The notes under the pieces are model-generated. The model saw only the letters and a program-made list of their open reading frames with translations, was not told the origin of the DNA and did not search any database. From Ignatzschineria sp. (GTDB lineage Bacteria > Pseudomonadota > Gammaproteobacteria > Cardiobacteriales > Wohlfahrtiimonadaceae), in NCBI GenBank assembly GCA_030150405.1, contig JASLFU010000016.1:4660-68659 (forward strand): a stretch of DNA of 64,000 nucleotides. The letters run 5' to 3'. A program made the position numbers and the translations under genes. Shown piece after piece: positions 48,477 to 56,025 of the stretch (position 1 is its first letter; every line of letters begins with the position of its first letter).

Positions 48477-49625
48477 TTAGAAGTCGTGACGCATACCGAT
48501 AGATACTTTGTTGTCTTTAAGTTTGTCGAGATCTTGGTTTGCGAATTTAGACTCTTCTTGACCATACTCAACCCATGCGCGTGTACGTTGTGAGAGCTTT
48601 TGCTCAAAACCTACTGCCCATGATTTCACTTTATCTTTGTCGCCTTCTACTTTCACGTGGTTCTCACCATATGCTAAGCGAACAGTGCTGTAGTAGTTAG
48701 GACCAAACGAGAAGCTTGTACCTACGTCCCAACCTTTTGATTTCTCTTTAACGTTGGTTTGTTCGTCTGTGTGGCGACCATCAGCGTATGCTGCAGTAAG
48801 GCCAAATGCGTCTTGTTTATAACCTAAGTTCACACCCCAAACTTTAGCGTTGTTATCGTCGGTTGTTTTACCTTGGATATAACCTGCTTTCGCATAGAGG
48901 TTGCCGTTTGCGCCCATATCGTAGTTATAGCTTGCGTTTACAGTCCAGAGGTCAACATGTTTGTTAGGTTTAAGATCTTCGTCCATGATTACGGCAGCGT
49001 TAAAGCCAAAGCCGTTAAAATCAGGCGAAACATACGCAAGTGCCTTACCTACGCGAGTAAGTGCAGTGCTTGTATGTTTTACTGAAGGAGCTGTGCCGAC
49101 TACTTTATTATCTACAGTTACATCTGTTACAGATGCAAGGCCTGATTGAGTCATAAGGGTAGAAGTCATAGCGCGTTGAGTTGCTGCAGAACCTACGCCG
49201 TTGAAGTCATCGATAATAGAATCGTCAACGATGGTTTGTTTAAATGGGTTGTTTTGGCGACCCATTGCAACTGTACCCCAGTCACCAGTAAAGCCCATGT
49301 ACGCTAAACGAGTGCTGAAGCTGTTGTCTTTTTCTTTAGTTGCGTTAGAACCCATACCGTTGAAGCCCCACTCTAAGTGGTAGATAACCGCGTTACCGTT
49401 ACCTAAATCTTCAGAACCTTTAAGACCGATACGTGAACCTAAGTCGTTAAAGTTAGATACGCGCTCTTTGAGGTTTGTGCGAAGGCTTGAACCGTTATCC
49501 CAACCTTGCTCATCTTTCTTGTTTTCGTAATCAAAACGAACAGAACCGTAAAGAACAGTTTCTGCTTGTGCTGCACCTAAAGTAAGTGCTGAAGCTACTG
49601 CTACTGCAAAGATACTCTTTTTCAT
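48477..49625 (-). CDS. Outer-membrane general porin (paralog B)
   Basis: 382 residues with the same signal peptide as paralog A and the same C-terminal KDNKVSIGMRHDF. Extra residues after GVGSAATQRAM (TSTLMTQSGLASV and onward, residues ~145-180) replace the corresponding loop in paralog A. The tandem, same-strand arrangement and shared flanks (the last ~40 codons and the downstream GCCGTTAGGCGTAAATTAGA) show a local duplication. Confidence 0.92.
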   Translation of the reverse strand: MKKSIFAVAVASALTLGAAQAETVLYGSVRFDYENKKDEQGWDNGSSLRTNLKERVSNFNDLGSRIGLKGSEDLGNGNAVIYHLEWGFNGMGSNATKEKDNSFSTRLAYMGFTGDWGTVAMGRQNNPFKQTIVDDSIIDDFNGVGSAATQRAMTSTLMTQSGLASVTDVTVDNKVVGTAPSVKHTSTALTRVGKALAYVSPDFNGFGFNAAVIMDEDLKPNKHVDLWTVNASYNYDMGANGNLYAKAGYIQGKTTDDNNAKVWGVNLGYKQDAFGLTAAYADGRHTDEQTNVKEKSKGWDVGTSFSFGPNYYSTVRLAYGENHVKVEGDKDKVKSWAVGFEQKLSQRTRAWVEYGQEESKFANQDLDKLKDNKVSIGMRHDF

Positions 49626-49651
49626 AATAGTCTCCGTTAGTGGATTGTGGC

Positions 49652-49668
49652 GGATTAATCATTAATCC
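49652..49668. promoter_or_regulatory. 17-bp perfect palindrome in the porin B leader
   Basis: GGATTAAT, C, ATTAATCC, 27-43 bases before the ATG. It could be an operator or an RNA hairpin next to the ribosome-binding site. Confidence 0.45.
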
Positions 49669-50080
49669 TGGTTAAAATTTATATTTACTTTTAATGTCAG
49701 TGGCGATTGCCAACCTACAACTGCATTACATGCTATTTTTTGTAGCGGCGCAACAACTAATTGTGTTTTTTGATACAACACCCCTCAAATGTTGCAAAAA
49801 AACAACTTAAAAGGAGCTTTGGGTAAAATTTAGATGGGGTTAAAACGCTTTACTCCCCTGTAAATATGGGTTTTTTGAGCTTCTTGTTGCAAAAATGATA
49901 CTACGACAAACAGGTGTGCGCAATTATTGCTCAAAATAGCAATATTGAGAAATCTTTACATAAAAGTTAGTCAATTTTGGCATCTATAAGTGAGGAAAAG
50001 GCTTAAAAAGTAGGGAAAAGGTGAAGCATCCCCAAAGCGGGGAAGAAAGAAAAGGCACGGGGTTGATATTTAAGGGGGAT
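49669..50080. other. Intergenic stretch upstream of porin B
   Basis: About 410 AT-rich bases with several TTGCAAAAA-like words and an ATTGCT/AGCAAT repeat (near 49,926). No gene or RNA that I can support; promoter elements of porin B should lie in its left part. Confidence 0.4.
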
Positions 50081-50129
50081 AAAAAAGCGCCTATGGTGCT
50101 TTATCTCTCTAGGAGTTCCATAGGCGCTT
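50081..50129 (-). terminator. Rho-independent terminator of lon
   Basis: Perfect 12-bp stem AAGCGCCTATGG/CCATAGGCGCTT across a 21-base loop, with a run of T residues on the minus strand. Confidence 0.88.
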
Positions 50130-50184
50130 GTGTGATAGCCCTATATTAAATAGGGCATTCTCTACTTAAAGTTTAGCTGAAAGC

Positions 50185-52611
50185 TTATAAGTGCCCCAGC
50201 TGTTTGGGAAAGAGCAGCTTCGCAACCTCGAAGTAATCTTCCACAAAATGGAGGGTTAAGCCCTCTTTAAGATAGTCGGGGAGCTCGTCGCAATCTCTCT
50301 TATTCGCTTTAGGGAAGATGATCTCCGTAATGCCGACCCGTTTTGCGGCAATGAGCTTTTCTTTTACCCCGCCGATCGGTAAGACTTGCCCCGTAAGGGT
50401 GAGCTCGCCCGTCATCGCGATATTTTGCGGAACTTCATTGAGCGCTAGCGAAACCAAGCTCGATGCAATGGTAATTCCGGCGCTTGGGCCATCTTTGGGT
50501 GTTGCGCCTTCGGGGGCGTGAAGATGAATAAAGCCCTTTTCAAAAAAGCTCTCCTGTAGATTTAAGGCTTTGGCATTAGCCATTACATAACTATAAGCGA
50601 TATTTGCCGATTCCTGCATAACCTCCCCCAGTTGCCCAGTAATTTTAAAGCCCCGTTGATGGTCATGAATCTTAATCGCTTCCACAGGTAGTGTTACGCC
50701 GCCCATCGCCGTCCAGGCAAGGCCGGTAATCATACCGACTTTAAGGCTCGGCTTCTCGCGGGAAAAATGGGGATTCCCCAGCAGGGACTGAATATCCTTT
50801 ACCCCAATGCTTAAAGTGGTCAGCCCCTCCTCTTCAAACTTCACGGCGGCTTTACGCACAATTTTGGCAAGATATTTCTCCAACTGCCGAACACCCGCCT
50901 CCCGAGCATAATCATCGATCACTTTCTCAATGGCTGCATTACTGATGCGAAGCTCCGAACGCTTAAATCCGGCACGCTCTAACTGGCGAGGCCAGAGATA
51001 TTGGCGTGCGATTTTGCTCTTCTCTTCGAGGATATAGCCCGAAAGGCGGATAACATCCATACGATCTAAAAGCGCTGCGGGGATAGTGTCGAGCGTATTA
51101 GCGGTACAGACAAAAAGCACATTGGATAGATCGTAACGTACATCTAAGTAGTGATCTAAAAAGTCGCTATTTTGTGCAGGATCGAGCACCTCTAAGAGAG
51201 CCGATGCCGGATCACCCTGAAAGGATTGCCCCATCTTGTCGATCTCATCGAGCATAATGACGGGGTTATCTGTTTGGGTCTCTTTTAACGCTTGAATCAA
51301 TTTCCCTGGCATTGCACCAATATAGGTGCGGCGATGCCCTTTAATCTCCGCTTCATCCCGTGCGCCCCCTAAACTAAAGCGGTAAAACTCCCGGCCTAAA
51401 CTCTCCGCAATGGAGCGACCGATAGAGGTCTTTCCTACCCCAGGTGGCCCCACAAGAAGAATAATAGAGCCTTTAATCTCCCCTTTACGCTTTCCTACAG
51501 CTAGGGTTTCGATAATGCGTGATTTTACATCATCAAGCCCAAAGTGGTCCCGATCGAGCACACGGCGAGCATGTTTAAGATTGTAATTATCTTCTGAGCG
51601 ATTCCCCCAGGGGAGATCGGTAATGAGATCGAGATAGTTACGGGTAACGCCATATTCAGGGGAGCCTGTTTCTAAGATCTGGAGTTTTTCGATCTCCTCA
51701 TCGATGCGCTCTGCCGCATGTGCGGGGAGCTCTTTATCCTGAATGCGCTCTAAAAACTTCTCGATATCGGCGGTTTTATCATCCTTAGCCAGGCCGAGCT
51801 CTTGCTGAATAACTTTAAGCTGCTCTCTTAAGAAGAATTGGCGCTGCTGATCGGAGATCTTATCTTCCACCTCTTCCCGAATCTGGTTGTGGAGTTTGGC
51901 GACCTCAAGCTCTTTATGGATAAGGGCCACCACCTTCTGCATTCTTGGAATCAGAGGCACAGTGGAGAGAATCTCCTGCATATCCTCTTTTGAGCTAGTG
52001 GTTAAACTGGCGGCAAAATCGGTAAAAGGGGAAGGGTCGTTACTGTTAAAGCGGGTCATAAAATGTTTAAGCTCTTCGGAAAAGAGCGGGTTAAGGGGCA
52101 TAAGCTCCTTTAAAGCATTGACCACCGCCATAGAGTAGGCGCGTACCTCTTCGGTTTTTTCTACCTGTACCTCGTCGAAGTACTCCACCTGCGCAACAAA
52201 GGGAATCTCTTTAGAGATCCACTTCTTAATACGAAAACGCTGAATCCCTTGGGCGATAAATTGCACTCGGCCATCTTCCCGATGGGGATGATGAATACGC
52301 ACTAAAGTGCCATATTCGTAAAAATCATCGGTATTGACGGCAGTGCGTGTGTCGGTTTTCGTTAAAATTAGCCCCACCACTTGCGTGCGATTATCCATAA
52401 TAGAATCGAGCGTGGTTAGCCATGGCTGCTCATTTAAGATTAGTGGCGCAACCTGAGGGGGAAAGAAGGGGTGATCATTGAGCGGCAATATATGAATAAT
52501 ATTGGAGATCGTATCCCCTTCGATAATGATCTCTTGACTGCCCTCATATCCGTTGTCGTTACTCTTTTCGTCTTTATCGACGATTAATGGGGTCTTCTTT
52601 TTATCACTCAT
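50185..52611 (-). CDS. lon: ATP-dependent protease La
   Basis: Homohexameric AAA+ serine protease degrading misfolded and regulatory proteins. 808 residues. LON substrate-binding domain with LPLNDHPFFPPQVAPLIL, long coiled coil, Walker A GPPGVGKTSI and Walker B MLDEIDKMG, sensor region, and protease domain with catalytic Ser in PKDGPSAGITIA and Lys in GGVKEKLIAAKR. The N-terminus is ~25 residues longer than in E. coli and very polar. It is not next to clpX/clpP or hupB as in many relatives. An 11-bp inverted repeat lies ~130 bases upstream. Confidence 0.96.
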   Translation of the reverse strand: MSDKKKTPLIVDKDEKSNDNGYEGSQEIIIEGDTISNIIHILPLNDHPFFPPQVAPLILNEQPWLTTLDSIMDNRTQVVGLILTKTDTRTAVNTDDFYEYGTLVRIHHPHREDGRVQFIAQGIQRFRIKKWISKEIPFVAQVEYFDEVQVEKTEEVRAYSMAVVNALKELMPLNPLFSEELKHFMTRFNSNDPSPFTDFAASLTTSSKEDMQEILSTVPLIPRMQKVVALIHKELEVAKLHNQIREEVEDKISDQQRQFFLREQLKVIQQELGLAKDDKTADIEKFLERIQDKELPAHAAERIDEEIEKLQILETGSPEYGVTRNYLDLITDLPWGNRSEDNYNLKHARRVLDRDHFGLDDVKSRIIETLAVGKRKGEIKGSIILLVGPPGVGKTSIGRSIAESLGREFYRFSLGGARDEAEIKGHRRTYIGAMPGKLIQALKETQTDNPVIMLDEIDKMGQSFQGDPASALLEVLDPAQNSDFLDHYLDVRYDLSNVLFVCTANTLDTIPAALLDRMDVIRLSGYILEEKSKIARQYLWPRQLERAGFKRSELRISNAAIEKVIDDYAREAGVRQLEKYLAKIVRKAAVKFEEEGLTTLSIGVKDIQSLLGNPHFSREKPSLKVGMITGLAWTAMGGVTLPVEAIKIHDHQRGFKITGQLGEVMQESANIAYSYVMANAKALNLQESFFEKGFIHLHAPEGATPKDGPSAGITIASSLVSLALNEVPQNIAMTGELTLTGQVLPIGGVKEKLIAAKRVGITEIIFPKANKRDCDELPDYLKEGLTLHFVEDYFEVAKLLFPKQLGHL

Positions 52612-52743
52612 GGAGTTCGCTCCTCATCTTTTCGGCATTAAAAAGGGCGGGCAGAGTCCTGCTCTCCCGCAATTTTTGCCGTCTGGTTTATCTCTATTGC
52701 CAAGAGTATGGGGGCGCTTTTTACTTTATCAAATGGGAATCTG

Positions 52744-52782
52744 CACAATTTATAAAATTAAAGGGGAATTGTATAAATTGTG
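52744..52782. promoter_or_regulatory. Widely spaced inverted repeat upstream of lon
   Basis: CACAATTTATA and TATAAATTGTG, 11 bp each, separated by 17 bases, in the gap between glycerate kinase and lon. No good heat-shock promoter could be fixed; a CCCATTT resembling a sigma-32 -10 lies at ~52,731 on the minus strand without a matching -35. Confidence 0.4.
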
Positions 52783-52815
52783 GCTTTTATGTTTAAGGGG
52801 TTTTACGCTCTAAAA

Positions 52816-54012
52816 TTAGCGCTCCCTTTCGTGGGCGAAAAAGGTTCGTGCGATCTGCAGGCCGATCTCTTCGAGATTTTGAGCCGTTGCGTCCATCGCT
52901 TCTGGCAAGGATTGAGGGGCAAAATTGGTGCTAAACAGCGCCGTAAAGCCCGCCTCTAAAAGGGGGAGGGTGGGGGTTTCAATCGCGCCGCCAATGGCGA
53001 TGATGGGGATATTTCCCGCTTTCGCAATGGCTAAAACGCCCATCGGTGTCTTACCAAATAGGGTTTGATGATCGAGCTGACCTTCTCCGGTAATGAGAAG
53101 ATCCGCCCCCTGAGCTATCGCTTGAAGCCCGACAGTTTCGGCAATAAGCGTGACGCCGGGGATGAGCTTAGCATCTAAAAATCCAAGTAGCGCTGCTCCC
53201 ATACCGCCCGCAGCCCCAGAGCCGGGATATTGGTAAAAAGGTTTGCCGGCGAGCTCTTTACGGGGGATCTCACTCTCCATTGCGCAATGGGCAAAGGTGG
53301 TGAGGATGCTATCTAAACTCTTGACCATCTCAGGATCTGCCCCTTTTTGCGGGCCAAAGATATAGGAGGCGCCATTCACCCCTAAAAGGGGGTTATCTAC
53401 ATCGCACGCTACCTCAATTTCGCACGCTTTAAGGCGGGGGTCGAGCCCGCTAAGGTCGATCTTTTTTAGATGTCGTAGGGCCTCGGGAATGGGCTCGAGA
53501 GGGGTGTGGTTATGATCGAGAAATTTTGCCCCTAAGGCGGCCAACATTCCGGCGCCAGCGTCATTTGTTGCACTGCCGCCAATGCCTAAGATAAATTTTC
53601 GAGCGCCCCGTTCTAAGGCGTCAAGAATCATTTCGCCCGTGCCAAACGAGGAGGTGAGAAGCGGATTACGTTCTGCCTCTGTTAAGAGCGGAAGCCCACT
53701 AGCAGCTGCCATCTCCATTACAGCGACGCCCTCTTTAGAGAGCGCATAGTGCGTCATATGAGGCTTATTACGCGGCCCTTTTACCTCCAGAGTGATGGAG
53801 CGGGCATCTAAAGCATCGAGCATGGCATCGACAGTCCCCTCGCCCCCATCGGCCATCGGGATAAGGTGAAACTCCCCCTGGGGAAGAGCCTTCTCCATTC
53901 CTCGGCATATCGCTTCGGCAACCTCTAGGGCGGAGAGCGCCCCCTTAAAAGAGTCGGGGGCGATCACAATCTTAGGGCGTTGAGGGGTAGGGGCTTTCGG
54001 CTTATTCATCAT
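52816..54012 (-). CDS. Glycerate kinase (GlxK/GarK family)
   Basis: Phosphorylates D-glycerate (to 2-phosphoglycerate in characterised homologs). 398 residues. N-terminal VIAPDSFKGALSA, MADGGEGTVDAM, EMAAASGLPLL, SFGTGEMILDAL, GIGGSATNDAGAGMLAALG, PGSGAAGGMGAAL and LLITGEGQLDHQT are all family signatures. The gene starts 65 bases after a GntP-family permease on the same strand, which suggests an uptake/phosphorylation pair. Two adjacent ATG codons; the first is used here. Confidence 0.93.
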   Translation of the reverse strand: MMNKPKAPTPQRPKIVIAPDSFKGALSALEVAEAICRGMEKALPQGEFHLIPMADGGEGTVDAMLDALDARSITLEVKGPRNKPHMTHYALSKEGVAVMEMAAASGLPLLTEAERNPLLTSSFGTGEMILDALERGARKFILGIGGSATNDAGAGMLAALGAKFLDHNHTPLEPIPEALRHLKKIDLSGLDPRLKACEIEVACDVDNPLLGVNGASYIFGPQKGADPEMVKSLDSILTTFAHCAMESEIPRKELAGKPFYQYPGSGAAGGMGAALLGFLDAKLIPGVTLIAETVGLQAIAQGADLLITGEGQLDHQTLFGKTPMGVLAIAKAGNIPIIAIGGAIETPTLPLLEAGFTALFSTNFAPQSLPEAMDATAQNLEEIGLQIARTFFAHERER

Positions 54013-54077
54013 TCTTCCTCTGTTTAGTTCATGATTTATGGATCGATCTCGGTATAAAGTGCTGTGAGTAGCTTTTA

Positions 54078-55337
54078 TTAAAAGAGATGGAATACACCAA
54101 AAATAAGGGTGGAGGTGATCGCTAAGCTAAGTCCGATAAGGGTTTCATAGGGGATCACTTTTAAGCGTTCTTGAATCGACATATTCACCGCACCCCCTGT
54201 GGCATGGAAGAAACTACCGTGAGGCATATGGTCGAGCACTGTGGCGCCCGAGTGAAGCATAGCCGCCGCAGCTAAAGGAGCTAAACCTAAGCCTAAAAGA
54301 ACATCCCCAAAGGTTTGCGAGGCGATCGCTGTACCGGCTGTGGTGGAGGCTGTGGCAAAAGACATTAAAGCACCGGCAATGGGGGCTAAGATAAAGTCCG
54401 AAGCGCCGAGAGCGTTGAGAGAATGGATCATCACCTCTTTTAATTCCGACTTGCCAATAATCCCCGCCAGTGTCCCCGTGCCGAGTAACATGATGGCCAC
54501 AGGGGCCATTCGTGCAAGCCCGTTACTGGCAAAGTGATTAATCTCTTTAACTCGACCCATTAAGATCGCACCCACTAACCCCCCTAAGGGAAGGGCGATA
54601 AGGGGATCGATGGCAATATCTGCAAGAGGGCGTAGCGCTAAAAGGAAGATCGCCACAAGAGGTCCAGCGAGCGCGGCTAAGAAAGGGGGAAGCGAGTGCC
54701 CTTCATCCACCGAGAGCTCACCTGCGGAGACAAAGGAGCCTTTTTGCGTTAAGCGACGAGCAATAAAGAAGGTTACGATCACACCCACCACCGCCGGGAG
54801 AATCCCTGCCGCCATTAAGCTTGTGAGTTCTAAATTAAACGCATCTGCCGCAGCAATGGTATTGGGATTAGGGGACATAATATTGCCCGCCTTGCCGCCA
54901 CCGACCATCGCCACTAAAATCGCAGTTTTCGAGATCTTAGATTGATGGGCAATCGCTAGCGCAATAGGGGCGACGGTAATCACAGCAATATCGATAAAAA
55001 CACCCACTGTGGTTAAGAGCAAAGTGGCGAAGATCAGTGCCAAAAGGGCCCGGGAGTTGCCGAGCTTCTCAATAATGGTGGTGGCGATCACCTTTGCTGC
55101 GCCCGATTCAATTAAGACGCCAGCTAAGACACCCGCAGCAAGAATCCGCAGCACAGCGGGAATAATGCCTTGAGCGCCGCTTACCATCAGCGAAACAGTC
55201 TCTATTAAGGGTAATCCCCCCACTAAACCGCCCACAAGGGCGCCAATCATCATGCCGTATACCGGCGCAACTTTACGTAAAATTAAACCAATGGCGAGTA
55301 TGAGCGCAATCAGTGCGCCCCAAATTGAGACTGTCAT
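54078..55337 (-). CDS. GntP-family permease (probable glycerate/sugar-acid uptake)
   Basis: 419 residues with about 12 hydrophobic helices. GntP/Gnt-H+ symporter features include GALVGGLVGGLPL, AAGVLAGVLIESGAA, VGGGKAGNIMSPNPNTIAAADAF and MLHSGATVLDHMPHGSFFHATGG. The family carries gluconate and related sugar acids; cotranscription with glycerate kinase makes D-glycerate the likely substrate, which is inference. Divergent from the flavoprotein at 56,026 across a 688-base gap. Confidence 0.88.
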   Translation of the reverse strand: MTVSIWGALIALILAIGLILRKVAPVYGMMIGALVGGLVGGLPLIETVSLMVSGAQGIIPAVLRILAAGVLAGVLIESGAAKVIATTIIEKLGNSRALLALIFATLLLTTVGVFIDIAVITVAPIALAIAHQSKISKTAILVAMVGGGKAGNIMSPNPNTIAAADAFNLELTSLMAAGILPAVVGVIVTFFIARRLTQKGSFVSAGELSVDEGHSLPPFLAALAGPLVAIFLLALRPLADIAIDPLIALPLGGLVGAILMGRVKEINHFASNGLARMAPVAIMLLGTGTLAGIIGKSELKEVMIHSLNALGASDFILAPIAGALMSFATASTTAGTAIASQTFGDVLLGLGLAPLAAAAMLHSGATVLDHMPHGSFFHATGGAVNMSIQERLKVIPYETLIGLSLAITSTLIFGVFHLF

Positions 55338-55662
55338 CTAAACCTCCTGTTCTCTCTTTTATTTTTATTAAATGACGGATAAATATGCTGCTTTGAATGC
55401 TGTTTTTATAATTTCTAGTTTTAGAGCTCGTTTATTTCTCTTTTTATGCCGCTGTTGTTTTTATTGTTAAAAGGAGTGTAAAGTCATTGGGTTATCTTGT
55501 AAGTACCTTTGAATCCTTCATATTATCGGGGTTATAAGCGTTTTAAGATATTTCTTTTGCGCTCTTTTTGGACTATAGCACGAATTTTCCGCACGCTATA
55601 AGTTGCTCAAAAATTCACCAAAGGTAAAGGGGTGAGAGAGCCGATAAGCTCCTCTATTATCC

Positions 55663-55732
55663 TGTGGATAACTCTGTGAATAGCTGTGCATATAACTCTG
55701 CCTATAACCGTGTTTACAACCTCTGTATACAA
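55663..55732. other. Cluster of DnaA-box-like 9-mers
   Basis: TGTGGATAA at 55,663 is a perfect DnaA box (reverse complement of TTATCCACA). It is followed by degenerate copies: TGTGAATAG (55,675), TGTGCATAT (55,685), TGTTTACAA (55,711) and TGTATACAA (55,724), spaced 10-26 bases. The surroundings are AT-rich (55,338-56,025, no gene). Genes to the left run leftward and those to the right run rightward. Could be oriC, a secondary DnaA-titration site, or only a regulatory region of the divergent genes. Confidence 0.4.
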
Positions 55733-56025
55733 GTTTTACAAAAGATATGAGCGATTTATCTTATGGATCATAGAGATACTTTAGCCGATCGTTTCTATTT
55801 ATGGGCAGAAGGGGCGAGTAAAAGTTTATAAAGCTCTAAAAGAGCTCTGTAGCTTTAATAAAAAGCCCTCAAAAGTTGCCTTATAAAAAGTAGAGAAGGG
55901 GGTGGAATAACATTCGCTAAATTTACCCTTTTTTGGTAATAATAGAGTGTTGATTTGGGGAAGCTTGCAAGCGCGATAAAGGGGTTTGTCCTGCTTGCAA
56001 CAGGGAATAAGAGAAGAAGAATAAA

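Noticed and set aside
48873..49383. Several short plus-strand frames within porin B
   Set aside because: Shadows of the porin gene; no ribosome-binding sites and no recognisable product.
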